64,000 nt of DNA from Craspedostauros australis. Its lineage: Eukaryota; Bacillariophyta; Bacillariophyceae; Mastogloiales; Achnanthaceae. The notes under the pieces are model-generated. The model saw only the letters and a program-made list of their open reading frames with translations, was not told the DNA's origin and did not search any database. The DNA is taken from assembly GCA_026770025.1 (NCBI GenBank), contig JAMXDE010000015.1, positions 1,426,001 to 1,490,000 on the forward strand, written 5' to 3'. The stretch's first letter is position 1, and every line of letters starts with the position of its first letter. This document shows, one piece after another, positions 11,234 to 21,335 of the stretch. Both the position numbers and the translations under genes were made by a program.

Positions 11234-14200
11234 TCACAAAATTTTCGTGCCATCATCATCCAACACAGCCTCACTTTCTGCATTCGCCTTCACTGTGTGA
11301 GCATCACACCACCTCTGATTCTCCAATTCCTCTTCCTCTCTCTGCAACTCCTCTTCGATTCGTTCCTCCTCTGTTCCATCTGGCACATTATTGATGGCCA
11401 CGATTGCAGATGCTGTTACTGTTGCTTTGCTTGTTGTGTTGGTGGTGGTGGTGGTCAGTGTTGTGGTGGTTTCCGTCTTGATGAGGGCAGCCTGCTTCTT
11501 TTCTTTGCGTTGTTTGGCACTGTACGCTGCAAACAGCGACGATTTGACACGCATGGGATTTGCGTGCAGTTGCACGTACCAGTCAGTTTTGGTTCTTGCG
11601 TTGTTCATCAGTTTCTCATGTGCTTCGTGCTCCGATGGCCTGTTTTTTTGGTCCTTCGCGGACGCTTCACAGATGTCCTTCAACTTGTCTGCGATGTAGT
11701 CTGGTAGTTTGGCGTTGGTCCGTGTTGTTTTGCTTGCCCAGCCGGGCACTGCAAGCGGTGGATGTTCTGTTTCTGCGGTCTGGTCTTGTAGTGCTGTGGT
11801 GTGATCGGATGGTAGATGTTGTTGTCCGTCTTGGAGGGCTTTGCCAATCGCGAACGCCTTGCTCTCTGTTGCTGTGCGCCCCATTTTGCGCGTCTTGTCC
11901 GTTTTCCTGGACGATTCGGACGTGATCGGCAGCTTGTCGGACGTGTGCGAATTGGCAGGGACGACACCCAACTCGTTGATGATCCACCCTTCCCATTCAG
12001 CGCTCTTGACCACGACGTCTTCCGTGATACCAGATGCAGCCACCAACCACGCCTGGTCATCATCATACTTCACCTCGTGAGTTTGACGTACCTGTTGCCC
12101 ATTCGCGCGGAATCGTCTTTTTGGTGCGCCAGGAAGCGTCGTGATGTTGCCTTGGAGGGACGACGCGTTGGCAAGTACCGTGGTTGTCCCCGCGATGCTG
12201 CCGGCTTGGAGCGCGAGGAAGAGTTGGAACGGGGTCTTGATGTCCTTGCCACTTTGCACGTATTTTCGCAGTACACGTGTGATGTACGCGAAGTGGGTGT
12301 CCAGCATGCTCTTACCGGTTTGGGCCTCCGTGTAGATCCACATGATGATTTTGGCCGCGTTTCGTGTCACAAGGTTCTTGTTGAGTTTGGACGTGATGAG
12401 CGCGATGTGCTCGTGACTGGCAAAACAACACGCGTTATCGCTCTGTAAGATGATTTCAGTCACGGATGGGTGAATGTCTTTGACCTTTTTTTGCACGATC
12501 TCCAGCAGTCCACCAACTTGAAGAGTGTCTTGTGTCGGTCTTCCATCGACCACAATGTCGATGAACCGATAAGTAAAAATGTCATTGCGACATGTGATGA
12601 CCATTGCCCCAAGCAGTGACATTCCCTTCTTCCCCCAATATTCTTGTTGGGCTTCGCCTTGGCCTGTCGGTAGAATTTTTTGCTTATGGTCAAGTACCAC
12701 ATAGGCTCTTTCAGGCTTATCATTGAGTTCGGATTGATAAAAGGCGATTTGTCGGAATTGAACTTTTGCACGCACTTTGTGAGCCATGTAGTTAACAATT
12801 TCGTTGGCGAATCCCGGCGCCGCCGCAAGCATGGATTGTAATTCGTCCTTGTGTTCTGCGAGTTCGTTGTCCTTAAGCATTGTGACAAAAGGAACAAAAC
12901 AATCATTCACAAATCGCATTGCTGATCCACAACGGTTGCATACTTTACAGGGTTGGTCATTTGTAGTGGTGGGAGAATTGTCATTTGTGACGTTTGGAGT
13001 GTCGTTGGTGACAGAGGTGGTCTTCTTGCGCTTGTGCTTGTTGGTGCGTGGTTGGCGTTGATTGGTTGATGTGGTTGTTGCCTTCTTCTTCTCCTTGTTG
13101 GTGGTGAGTGCGAACGCAGCCGAATGCATGGGATCGTCACACTGAAGCTGCATGTGGGAGGCGGTGAATTCCCATTTGAGGAACACAACAAGCAGTTCGA
13201 GTGCATGCAAGAGGGAATCGGCTGTGCGCACATGTGGAGCGATGACGTCATCTGGCTCGTCGTTGTGGTTGTCGCTCTCGTCATTGGCATCGTTTTGTTC
13301 CTCCCCGTCTGTTTCATACTTAGCCTTCAGTAGGTCTACTAGGCGCGAAATCGCCTGTTTGAGTTTCTCCGTCGCCATCCAGAAGTAGCTTTCGAAGGAA
13401 GAGAGGCCCGTCTTGATCTTGCTTTTGCGTGTGAGTAGGTTGGTGATGAGGGTGAAAGCGGGCATTCCCACTGGGTTGTTGGTCGTGGATGAGTACATGC
13501 CGAATAGTTGTTCGATAGTCGTGCTTCCTCGATCGAACACGGGGACATTTTCAAATTTGACACCTCCAAACTGTACCGTGTGACTCAACCCTGCCTTGTA
13601 CGTAGTGGTGGTCATGAGAAACGACGTCACACCAGACAGGTTGCAAGCACGCACACGATACTGTAGAACCTTGGGCGGAATGATTCCGCCACAGCTGAAT
13701 ATGTCGAAGGCGCGTCGCAACGTTGTTAGTTGACTCCTAGTGTTAGTGGCGCGTGCTGGTGCGACACGAATACGTTGTTCCTCCGGCATGATTTCCACAT
13801 GACGAGACAGGATTGCAGTGACGTTGTTGCATGAAGTAGATGCAGCGAGAACGGCTTTCGCCACGTTAGCAATTGTCTTTTCCCCCCTCACACACAGGGT
13901 GTACAGATTTGAACCGAGTGCAGGCGGCGGCAGGTCCACGCGAGCGCGGACAAACTCCACCACCTGTTTAATCTGACGAGTTGGCAACTCCTCCTGAGGG
14001 AGCAAGACACCCCAGAGCGCAGTAGCCACAGTGACCCACACGCGTGTCAAGTTCCACCATGTTGTCCTATCACCGTTGCTGTCAAGAACGAATCCTGTTT
14101 TGGGCATGTGGTACAACAGTTCAGGATCTAGGCTAGATCCAAGCACTGCCATGACACGAACAATGGCATCGCGCCTCCAGTTTCCCGCCTCTTCCGGATC

Positions 14201-14782
14201 AAACCCGAACTGACCTCCTCTCCTGTTCCTGCTGGCACGCGTTCGTTCACCCCTGTCGTTGTCGTCGTAGGTGGTGTCGCTGTCATTGGAGGTGTCTGCG
14301 TAGACACCAGCAACAACAGCATTGCAGCGACGAGGGAGCCTCGCCGGTGGGGCAGGCTCGGCAGGTGGTGCAACATCAGCTGCAGCAGGCGGGGGTGGCG
14401 CGTTCACGATAACGCTCACCAACGTACCATCGCCAACACCTCGTCCCTCCGAACGCACCCTGACATTGGAGTCGTCGAAGACGCCTCCGTTATTGTCGAG
14501 GATGTGAACGTACACATGCAGCTCGCGAGCGTGCGCATGCGTACTGTTCGGGACGAGGTTGCCATCCGCTGCATGCATCGGCTTCACATCGATCACTCGC
14601 GTGATGGTGCTCGGCTTCCTCAACGCAGCGGACGGCTTGTCAGGCAACAGTTGCTCCGCAGTTGGCAGCAGGAACCCCTTCGAATCGAAGGGAGGAGATA
14701 CAGGGTAAGGAGAACGCGGTTTCTTACTGGGGGAGGGGTTGCCATCCTTGGAGAGGGCCTTGGCAGCAGCAGAGGGAAACAT
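11234..14782 (-). CDS. DDE/RNase H-fold transposase-like protein of an unassigned family
   Basis: 1182 aa from the ATG at 14782, which has a good context (CCACCATG). An in-frame ATG at 14893 would add 37 residues. The N-terminal third is proline-rich and low complexity, then comes a Cys-rich knot (CKVCNRCGSAMRFVNDC). The catalytic-looking core has VVLDHKQK (Asp698), then a block around EYWGKKGMSLLGAM, ILQSDNACCF (Asp782), and IYTEAQTGKSMLDTHFAY (Glu819), giving D-83-D-36-E spacing. Large eukaryotic proteins of uncertain status with SDNAGCYHS and SEPQxGKDxCD motifs share this layout (from memory, not searched). The C terminus is Glu/Arg-rich, likely coiled coil. It sits between inverted repeats, so a transposase role is the simplest reading. 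It has no recognised host function. Confidence 0.75.
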   Translation of the reverse strand: MFPSAAAKALSKDGNPSPSKKPRSPYPVSPPFDSKGFLLPTAEQLLPDKPSAALRKPSTITRVIDVKPMHAADGNLVPNSTHAHARELHVYVHILDNNGGVFDDSNVRVRSEGRGVGDGTLVSVIVNAPPPPAAADVAPPAEPAPPARLPRRCNAVVAGVYADTSNDSDTTYDDNDRGERTRASRNRRGGQFGFDPEEAGNWRRDAIVRVMAVLGSSLDPELLYHMPKTGFVLDSNGDRTTWWNLTRVWVTVATALWGVLLPQEELPTRQIKQVVEFVRARVDLPPPALGSNLYTLCVRGEKTIANVAKAVLAASTSCNNVTAILSRHVEIMPEEQRIRVAPARATNTRSQLTTLRRAFDIFSCGGIIPPKVLQYRVRACNLSGVTSFLMTTTTYKAGLSHTVQFGGVKFENVPVFDRGSTTIEQLFGMYSSTTNNPVGMPAFTLITNLLTRKSKIKTGLSSFESYFWMATEKLKQAISRLVDLLKAKYETDGEEQNDANDESDNHNDEPDDVIAPHVRTADSLLHALELLVVFLKWEFTASHMQLQCDDPMHSAAFALTTNKEKKKATTTSTNQRQPRTNKHKRKKTTSVTNDTPNVTNDNSPTTTNDQPCKVCNRCGSAMRFVNDCFVPFVTMLKDNELAEHKDELQSMLAAAPGFANEIVNYMAHKVRAKVQFRQIAFYQSELNDKPERAYVVLDHKQKILPTGQGEAQQEYWGKKGMSLLGAMVITCRNDIFTYRFIDIVVDGRPTQDTLQVGGLLEIVQKKVKDIHPSVTEIILQSDNACCFASHEHIALITSKLNKNLVTRNAAKIIMWIYTEAQTGKSMLDTHFAYITRVLRKYVQSGKDIKTPFQLFLALQAGSIAGTTTVLANASSLQGNITTLPGAPKRRFRANGQQVRQTHEVKYDDDQAWLVAASGITEDVVVKSAEWEGWIINELGVVPANSHTSDKLPITSESSRKTDKTRKMGRTATESKAFAIGKALQDGQQHLPSDHTTALQDQTAETEHPPLAVPGWASKTTRTNAKLPDYIADKLKDICEASAKDQKNRPSEHEAHEKLMNNARTKTDWYVQLHANPMRVKSSLFAAYSAKQRKEKKQAALIKTETTTTLTTTTTNTTSKATVTASAIVAINNVPDGTEEERIEEELQREEEELENQRWCDAHTVKANAESEAVLDDDGTKIL

Positions 14783-15043
14783 GGTGGAATTGTTGGTGGA
14801 GAGTGTAGTTGTTATTTGGTCGGATGTGATGATCTGCACAGGTTTGAGACGAAGTGAGGAGAGGAGAGCATGGGATGAAAGGCCACCATTCATTGACAGC
14901 CACAGCAACTATTACTACTACTACACTACTAGGGCGAGCACAAGCATGGAACACAACAGAGAGTACACATGACATTGGCGAAGAAAGTTGCGAAATGGAG
15001 CGAAAGTGTGGCGATGATGCCTGAATTTGTGAACAGATGCCGA

Positions 15044-15116
15044 TGATGTGTGATGTGTGATGTGTTTTGTGTTTTGTGTGATGTGTTTTGTGTGATGTGT
15101 TTTGTGACGAGCAAAA
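15044..15116. repeat. Degenerate simple repeat upstream of the transposase-like gene
   Basis: Imperfect runs of TGTGATGTGTTTTG lie between the gene start and the right inverted repeat. Probably replication slippage. It sits where the element's promoter would be. Confidence 0.7.
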
Positions 15117-15298
15117 TGTGAGATCATGTCGCAGATGCTAACGTGTATTTAACGCGTACCAAACGAACGACAATCCCGGCGTCTATTCCGTGATTGGATA
15201 CCATACGATAAATGCATGAGAACATGATCGAACTTTCTGCAAAACAACTAGGAATTTCACAGGGATCGACCCATACGACTTCAGAAAGCCTTTGAATA

Positions 15299-15463
15299 TG
15301 CATAAAACTCAAAATAGGATCTATCTCAAAAATGTAATGGTTAATTATTTATAAGAAGAGGTGGGAGAATACGATTATATGCTTGGTTTGGATCTACTGA
15401 ATAAATGTTCTTGAGTCCCGTAACAAAGTGCAGGTCGACTCACTAAGTTGGCTCATATCCGTG
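15299..15463 (-). repeat. Right terminal inverted repeat of the ~6.1 kb element
   Basis: Reverse-complement partner of 9372-9534. The outer core reads ACTTAGTGAGTCGACCTGC on the minus strand. The inner edge ends near CATAAAACTC on the plus strand. Confidence 0.85.
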
Positions 15464-17071
15464 ACCAACATTCGAAACGGCTCGCTTGTCAAATGTCATA
15501 AAGTGAGTGCAGCGCAAGTTATTCCACATTTATAGTAGTTTCAATACCACGATCAATGTTGACCGATCCGGGTGGTGCCTTACATGTCCAGCATTCGAAG
15601 ATAGAACTCTGATTGTAAACTCCTTCGACGCTATCGACATCATGAATTGCATAGATGTCTTGATTACTTGTTTCCGACCAGTGGCCAGCCTTGAAGCAGG
15701 CATCTCACAATCACTGGCATGCTTCTTATTCCATTCAACGATGTCAATTGTTGGAAGAAGTGCGGATGTAGCAATGAGAAGGAGGCCATTGATGCTCATT
15801 GATATCCAGTATACTCTACGATAAGAAGTTCAGGTGATTTTATGGTGGACGAACATACGATGGAAGTATGCTTTTGACATGGAGCAGTGCAACCGAGTGC
15901 GTGCCTAAGTACGATGTACACTTTTGTGCTAATCAAACTCGAGACTGCATTTTCAGAAGTCTACCCTTGTGTCTACTTTGGGTAGACATTGGTCGTCTGT
16001 CGTGCATACGTAAGGTTCTTGAGCACACCACAGAGTTCTGTGTGATTTCCAACTATTGTGCGTCCTCCAAGCGCTCTCACCACATGACACGGAGCGAGTT
16101 TGGAACAACAACGAAGACAGATCAAAGGAGAGAGAAGAATTCTGTCACTTCAACCAGTTCAATCACGACCAGCGTGAATCAAGGCGTCACACGGAGCCTA
16201 AATTGAATGTAGAGCAGTAGATAGATCGATAGATAGAGAGTTCCTATCCTACATTCCGACTGCGTTACAATCATGCGACGATAGACTGCACATGTAGCAT
16301 CGAAGATCATCGCCGATCGTTTCTCTCTCCAGAGGAAGAGCATGGGTCGAGAGCTACAATTGTCGTACTATACATGTAGGCTCCACGTGATCGCAGTACA
16401 ATGAAGTTATCGTTTCGTTCGCAGAAGTAGAAGTAACAGCAGCAGCAGCAGATCAAAATGTATTCTACGAGCTATACGCCTTTGGTGTGTATTCTACGCA
16501 GGTATTCTATTATATGACTGTCTACCTGTAAAACGATCTTGCGAAGTTGTTGTGGTTGTTTCTTGTTTGATTGGATTGGTATCTAGCTTCGTTAATACAC
16601 TGCTCTTGGTCCGCTCGGTCTCTTGTTAGAGTCTAAGTATGTACCCTGTGCAGTAATCAATTCTGCTCCAGACGTGGATTCAATGACATTTTCTGGTTCT
16701 CACCTGATTCGCGGCTGTGTTGCGTGTCAGTTCGTGTTTCGTCATTTTGGGAACAACCCTTTCCTCCCACCACCACTTAGCCCAAAATTGCTCTCGTGCA
16801 GGAACTTTGGTTTTGTGGTTTCTTGGATGCCCATGAATAGCAGCACCGCATCATGATGGACTCCGCTTGTACTCTCTCACTCTCTCTCGAGAGTAGAGGG
16901 TGCGAGAGTATGACTAATATGCTATACTACTTTGCTGTGGAATCAATTGCAGAGGTGTGCGCTAAGCGAAACGGTCGGTTTGTTTCCTTCATGTTCCGCA
17001 TACTCGTAGTACACATTTGGATTTCACCCAGTTGTCTCTATCCATGCCAATGTTGCGATGCTCGCCGAGGC
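15464..17071. other. Intergenic region, no gene recognised
   Basis: About 1.6 kb without a recognisable protein. It contains a short CAG run (16438-16451) and GATAGAT-type simple sequence near 16220-16240. The right end is the 3' flank of the first desulfhydrase-like gene. Confidence 0.5.
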
Positions 17072-18487
17072 TCAAATGAAGATGCCTCGTGAAGACCCAT
17101 CATTTCTCGAGCCGTTGTCGAGGCAAAGCCGCGTGACCGGTGAGTTCTGTGGAAGCTGCAGATCATCGACCTTGTCGAACATGCTCAAGGCGCCACCTGT
17201 GTGCCAGAACAGGATGTTGCATCCTTGGTACGGACTATCACTTTGCGTAGCATCATCGTCTTCGCCAGCGCTATCGATGGTTGTTGTCGACAACACATTC
17301 TGGAAGAAATGATACAGCGCCTTTCCGCTGCAGACGGGATCCAAGACGATCCCCGTCTCCATTGCGAATTGTTCCATGAACCTGAGCTCCTGCGTCGAGC
17401 TCACTGCGTACCCAAGTCCTTGGCCTTGATGAACAGTCACCCTTCGTCGAAGGAAGGATTCCATGTCATCGGGGTCGTCACCAGCAGATGGCGCATCACC
17501 ATCACCTCCGAACGCCTCACCTGTTGGGCTGTACCCCATGCCTTCCGTCACGATCTTGGCCATGGTCCTGTAGAAGTAGTCCGGGTTGTCGCAGACGCCG
17601 ATTGCATGCAGGTGAACAGACTGAAGCGACGGGCAGAGGGCGAAGCCAATGGCAAGTCCTGCAGCCGTACCGCCGCTCCCGCTCGCAACAACAACATGGT
17701 CAAATGTCACCGCGCTGCTGCGGTCGTCACCTTCTGTATGTGCCCCTGTCTGCTCCAGCTGATGGCTGAGCTCATCCACCGCATTGATGTATCCCCAGGT
17801 ACCAAGGCCATTCGAACCACCGACGGGAACGCAGTAGGGCCGCTCCCCCTCCTCTTGCTCGAGATAGTCCGCCAGTCGCTGCACCATCGTGTGGGACCCA
17901 ACATGCGCATTCTCCTCCGGCGTGCAAGCGTAGATGGAGCTGCCAACCACGCGGTCAATGAGGACGTTGCCAACGGCTCCAAAGCTATCCGTCGCGATGC
18001 CATTCTGCAAGGTGGTTGTTGGTGTTGTTGCGCTGGAACCAGATGCATCGATGTCATCTGCTCGATGCGTTCGCAAAATGAGATGGGGCTTCATGCCCAA
18101 CATGCGCGCCGCAGTCGCCGTGGCTCCGCAGTGATTGCTTTGCTCGCCACCGATCGTGACGACGGACTTGTGACCTTGCGCGCACGCTTCCGCCAGGAGA
18201 AACTCCAGCTTTCGCACCTTGTTGCCGCCCAGTTCCACCCCGCCGCTCATGTCATCACGCTTGATCCAAAGCTTGATGTCGTGCTTTCGCAAAGCGCCAA
18301 GGATTGTGGAGTCTTGGGTGACATCATCTTGTGGCGCCGGTGTGATTTGATACACTGGGGTTGGAAGATTCCCCAGCGACAACCGGCCGTTGGTGGGGAG
18401 GTTCTTGAACTTGCCTTGGGCCCAAGCCGGAAGAGTGTACGCTGCGGGCGTTCGCAGCGATGATCGTAGGAACGAATGCGCGGGCAT
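17072..18487 (-). CDS. PLP-dependent D-cysteine desulfhydrase / ACC deaminase-like protein, copy 1 (Tyr to Cys in active site)
   Basis: 471-aa fold-type II PLP enzyme. Family members either break D-cysteine into pyruvate, H2S and ammonia or deaminate 1-aminocyclopropane-1-carboxylate. Key residues: SGGVELGGNKVRKLEF with the PLP lysine at Lys90, GGEQSNHCGATA with the Gln116-Ser117-Asn118-His119 substrate loop, the PLP-phosphate glycine loop ASGSGGTAAG (269-278), and GLGYAVS with Tyr360. The conserved DPVY(S/T)GKA motif reads DPVCSGKA, so the active-site tyrosine is Cys386 (codon at 17332-17330). Bacterial enzymes are ~330 aa. The extra length comes from an N-terminal extension (possible organelle targeting) and acidic insertions. 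A paralog with an intact Tyr lies directly upstream. Activity is therefore doubtful or altered. Confidence 0.88.
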   Translation of the reverse strand: MPAHSFLRSSLRTPAAYTLPAWAQGKFKNLPTNGRLSLGNLPTPVYQITPAPQDDVTQDSTILGALRKHDIKLWIKRDDMSGGVELGGNKVRKLEFLLAEACAQGHKSVVTIGGEQSNHCGATATAARMLGMKPHLILRTHRADDIDASGSSATTPTTTLQNGIATDSFGAVGNVLIDRVVGSSIYACTPEENAHVGSHTMVQRLADYLEQEEGERPYCVPVGGSNGLGTWGYINAVDELSHQLEQTGAHTEGDDRSSAVTFDHVVVASGSGGTAAGLAIGFALCPSLQSVHLHAIGVCDNPDYFYRTMAKIVTEGMGYSPTGEAFGGDGDAPSAGDDPDDMESFLRRRVTVHQGQGLGYAVSSTQELRFMEQFAMETGIVLDPVCSGKALYHFFQNVLSTTTIDSAGEDDDATQSDSPYQGCNILFWHTGGALSMFDKVDDLQLPQNSPVTRLCLDNGSRNDGSSRGIFI

Positions 18488-19251
18488 GGAGACTGTCTGG
18501 ACTGTCGAACTGCCGTGGATTATTCTCCAGAAAGAGATAGAGAGAGAGGAGTCTGCTGTCGATCACTCGCAGTCTCTTTGCTTGGATGCTCGAAAGAAAA
18601 GAAGAGAAGAGTTGTGGCATCTTCAGAATCACCCAGCCATCATGGCTTGGTGATGATGGAGCAAAGCATGGAAGCAAGATGGAGCCGCTAACCAAAACTG
18701 AGGCACAACGGATGTCTCCAAACGGAGGCTGAAACCCGGCGACAGCTCTTCATCATCGTGGAACAGCACTTCAACTTTCTGTTCTTGTTCCTTCTTGGAT
18801 TTCTGGAGCATCTCCGTGTATGGTATGGATACGAGCGGAGTACACTGAGTGCGTGGAGATGCAAGGCAAGATGAGAAACGGAGAGGGTCGGAAGGCAACT
18901 GATCGTACCACCTCCACGAGAGGAGCTCACGTCTCGCTTCGGACAGAACGTGTCTTGTTGGCGAAGGCGCGTCTGAGATTCGCCGTCACGTCCAATCACA
19001 TCCACACGTTTGGAATTCTCCTTCGGCATGTTCTTGGATGTCACGTGTCGTGCGAGGACGAGCTCGCTGGAGATACGAGTGCGTCACACAATCTCCAGAC
19101 CATTGCCAGCTCCACCCACACATTGATGTACGTGAGACTATTGCTATTACTGTTACTATGAGTGTAAGAAGACGGATAGACTCATTCCCTCCGCTACTCT
19201 CCATGTCCAACTGTAATTGTCGTAAGCGCTTTCAAACGATCAAACCAAAGC
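18488..19251. other. Intergenic region between the tandem desulfhydrase-like genes
   Basis: 764 bp holding the upstream region of copy 1 and the 3' flank of copy 2. No gene was recognised. A purine-rich AGAGATAGAGAGAGAGG run (18532-18548) lies just upstream of the copy 1 start. Confidence 0.5.
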
Positions 19252-20781
19252 TCAAATGGAGATGGATCCTGGAGAGCCTTCATTCGGCTTGCCGTAGAGC
19301 CCGAGCCTCGTCACGGGCGACTGCTTCGAAAGTTGCAGATCATTGACCTTATCGAACAAACCCAAGGCTCTTCCAGTGTGCCAGAACAGGATGTTGCTCC
19401 CATGATATGGATTGGTGGTCTGCGCAGTATCATCCTCTTCGCCACTATCATTGCCATTGTTATCTGTTGTCGACAGCACGTTCTGGAAGAAATGATACAG
19501 AGCCTTTCCGCTGTACACAGGATCCAGCACGACTCCGGTCTCCATAGCGAACTGTTCCACAAAATCCAGTTCCTCCATGGTGCTCACGGCATAGCCAAGT
19601 CCCTTGCCTTGGTGGACAGTCACCTTTTGTCGAAGGAATGATTCTATGCCACCACTGCCGCCCTCGGCATCTGGTGCAGCACTGGTGCCGCTTGACACAT
19701 CATCGGTTGAACTGTGACTGTATCCCATATCCTCTTTCACGATCTTGGCCATGGTCTTGTAGAAGTAATCAGGGGTGTCGCAAACGCCAATGGCGTGCAA
19801 GCGTGTGGAAACAAGTGATGGGCAAAGTGAAAAGCCCATGGAAAGTCCTGCGGCCGTTCCTCCGCTTCCACTGGCAAAGACGACGTGATCGAAGTTCACC
19901 GCATTGCCATCATCGTTGTCTTGCTTTCCATCCTGTCGTTCGCTCTCTGCTCCCGCTTGCCGGAGTTGTTGGCGGAGTTCCTCCACCGCATTGATGTATC
20001 CCCACGTTCCCACTCCGTTTGATCCACCAACAGGAATGCAGTAGGGTTTCTCCCCATGCTCCTTCTCGAGATGATCCGCCAATCGTTTGACCAGCGCGTC
20101 GGAACCAAAACGCCCATACTCGCCAGGCGTGCATGTGTAGATGGAACTACCGACCATGCGATCAACGAGAATGTTGCCGACGGCTCCAAAACTGTCCGCG
20201 CCCTCGTCGACGGCAACCGCGTCGGCTCTCTTGGTGCGGAGGATGAGATGCGGTTTCAATCCCAACATGCGTGCCGCGGAGGCGGTTGCTCTACAGTGAT
20301 TGCTTTGTTCGCCACCGATCGTAATGACGGACGTGCATCCTTGCGCGCACGCGTCCGCCAGGAGAAACTCCAGCTTTCGCACCTTGTTGCCTCCCAATTC
20401 CACCCCGCCGCTCATGTCGTCGCGCTTGATCCACAATTTGATGTCGTGTCTTTGCAGCGTGCCGAGGATGCTCGTGTCCTCCGCGGTGCCATTTTCACCA
20501 TCCTTCTTCTGAACGTCCTGATGCAACGACTGCGGTGGCTGTAGAACTTTATACAGTGGAGTTGGGAAGTTTCCCAAGGACAGCCGGCCATTGCTTGGCA
20601 CGTTCGTGAATCTGCCTTTGAGCCAGGCAGGAGGTTCGTATGCAGCACCCTTTCGCAATGATGAATGCATGGACGAAGATGCAGACATCGAGAGTGCTTT
20701 CTTTTGGGAAGCCAGCACGATCACCACCACTGATGCTGGGATGAGCGACGATCCGTGGAACCTTCGGGTCAACGTATGCAT
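19252..20781 (-). CDS. PLP-dependent D-cysteine desulfhydrase / ACC deaminase-like protein, copy 2 (intact active site)
   Basis: 509 aa from the ATG at 20781. The open frame continues upstream to 20937, but those residues are not family-like. The N terminus MHTLTRRFHGSSLIPASVVV is basic, then hydrophobic, and could target an organelle. Catalytic motifs are intact: KRDDMSGGVELGGNKVRKLE (PLP lysine), GGEQSNHCRATA, ASGSGGTAAG, KGLGYAVS and DPVYSGKALYHFF with the conserved Tyr. Compared with copy 1 it has different acidic linkers and an Arg instead of Gly after the QSNHC loop. Predicted reaction: D-cysteine to pyruvate, sulfide and ammonia, or ACC deamination. Sequence alone does not decide between them. 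It forms a head-to-tail pair with copy 1. Confidence 0.9.
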   Translation of the reverse strand: MHTLTRRFHGSSLIPASVVVIVLASQKKALSMSASSSMHSSLRKGAAYEPPAWLKGRFTNVPSNGRLSLGNFPTPLYKVLQPPQSLHQDVQKKDGENGTAEDTSILGTLQRHDIKLWIKRDDMSGGVELGGNKVRKLEFLLADACAQGCTSVITIGGEQSNHCRATASAARMLGLKPHLILRTKRADAVAVDEGADSFGAVGNILVDRMVGSSIYTCTPGEYGRFGSDALVKRLADHLEKEHGEKPYCIPVGGSNGVGTWGYINAVEELRQQLRQAGAESERQDGKQDNDDGNAVNFDHVVFASGSGGTAAGLSMGFSLCPSLVSTRLHAIGVCDTPDYFYKTMAKIVKEDMGYSHSSTDDVSSGTSAAPDAEGGSGGIESFLRQKVTVHQGKGLGYAVSTMEELDFVEQFAMETGVVLDPVYSGKALYHFFQNVLSTTDNNGNDSGEEDDTAQTTNPYHGSNILFWHTGRALGLFDKVNDLQLSKQSPVTRLGLYGKPNEGSPGSISI

Positions 20782-21335
20782 TTGCTTGCTTGTTTGTTTG
20801 CGTGCGGAAGTTCGCGGGAACACCTCCGAGTATGAGATATAGCAGTGACGATGGGATTGATGTGGAAGAGAGCATGGGCGGAAACCGGGGCCATTGGGGA
20901 TCGGGAGGGAGGATGGATCCAGTTCTTTCCTTTGCACTTGCTGGTGCGCGAGCTATGGCGCCGCGTGGGTCTGCGCTTGTTTCATCTTGCACCATGCTGT
21001 CTTGTGTGTGTTGAGAAAAGCCGCGAGGATCCTTTTGCGCAAAAAGATACGACAAACGCTCATTTGATGGGATTTCCGAAACGTGGATAATCCGACGAAG
21101 GACTGATCATACTACGAACTACTAGCGGATATTCGTCGTTTGTACGAGCAATGATCGAAGTCCAAGGGGGTGGTATCCGTACGACTACCATCCGATTATG
21201 TAATGTACCATGCGCAGCCACTATGAATCATGTTGAACGACTCCGACAAAAATTGATGTAAAATGTATGAGAATCACTTGGCTATTTCGCCACTATCTTA
21301 CTATTACTTGTGCACAGACGAGTATTGTTGTCAGT
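20782..21335. other. Intergenic region
   Basis: This includes the upstream region of desulfhydrase-like copy 2 and the 3' flank of the PS-repeat gene. No gene was recognised. Confidence 0.5.

Larger units (their letters stand above)
9372..15463 (-). mobile_element. ~6.1 kb DNA transposon with long terminal inverted repeats and an unusual DDE protein
   Basis: The two ends match as inverted repeats of about 163-165 bp (9372-9534 and 15299-15463). A nearly exact core begins ACTTAGTGAGTCGACCTGC and another near the inner edge reads GAGATAGATCCTATTTT. Between them lies one long gene (11234-14782, minus) with a DDE-type catalytic pattern, which is the layout of an autonomous cut-and-paste transposon. 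The arms differ at a modest number of positions, mostly in the middle, so the copy is not brand new, but the gene is open over its whole length. No clean target-site duplication could be fixed, so the outer limits are uncertain by some bases. I could not place it in a named superfamily. Confidence 0.75.

Noticed and set aside
17201-18463. 420-codon frame antisense to the first desulfhydrase-like gene
   Set aside because: The minus-strand protein has every PLP-enzyme motif. The antisense frame has none.
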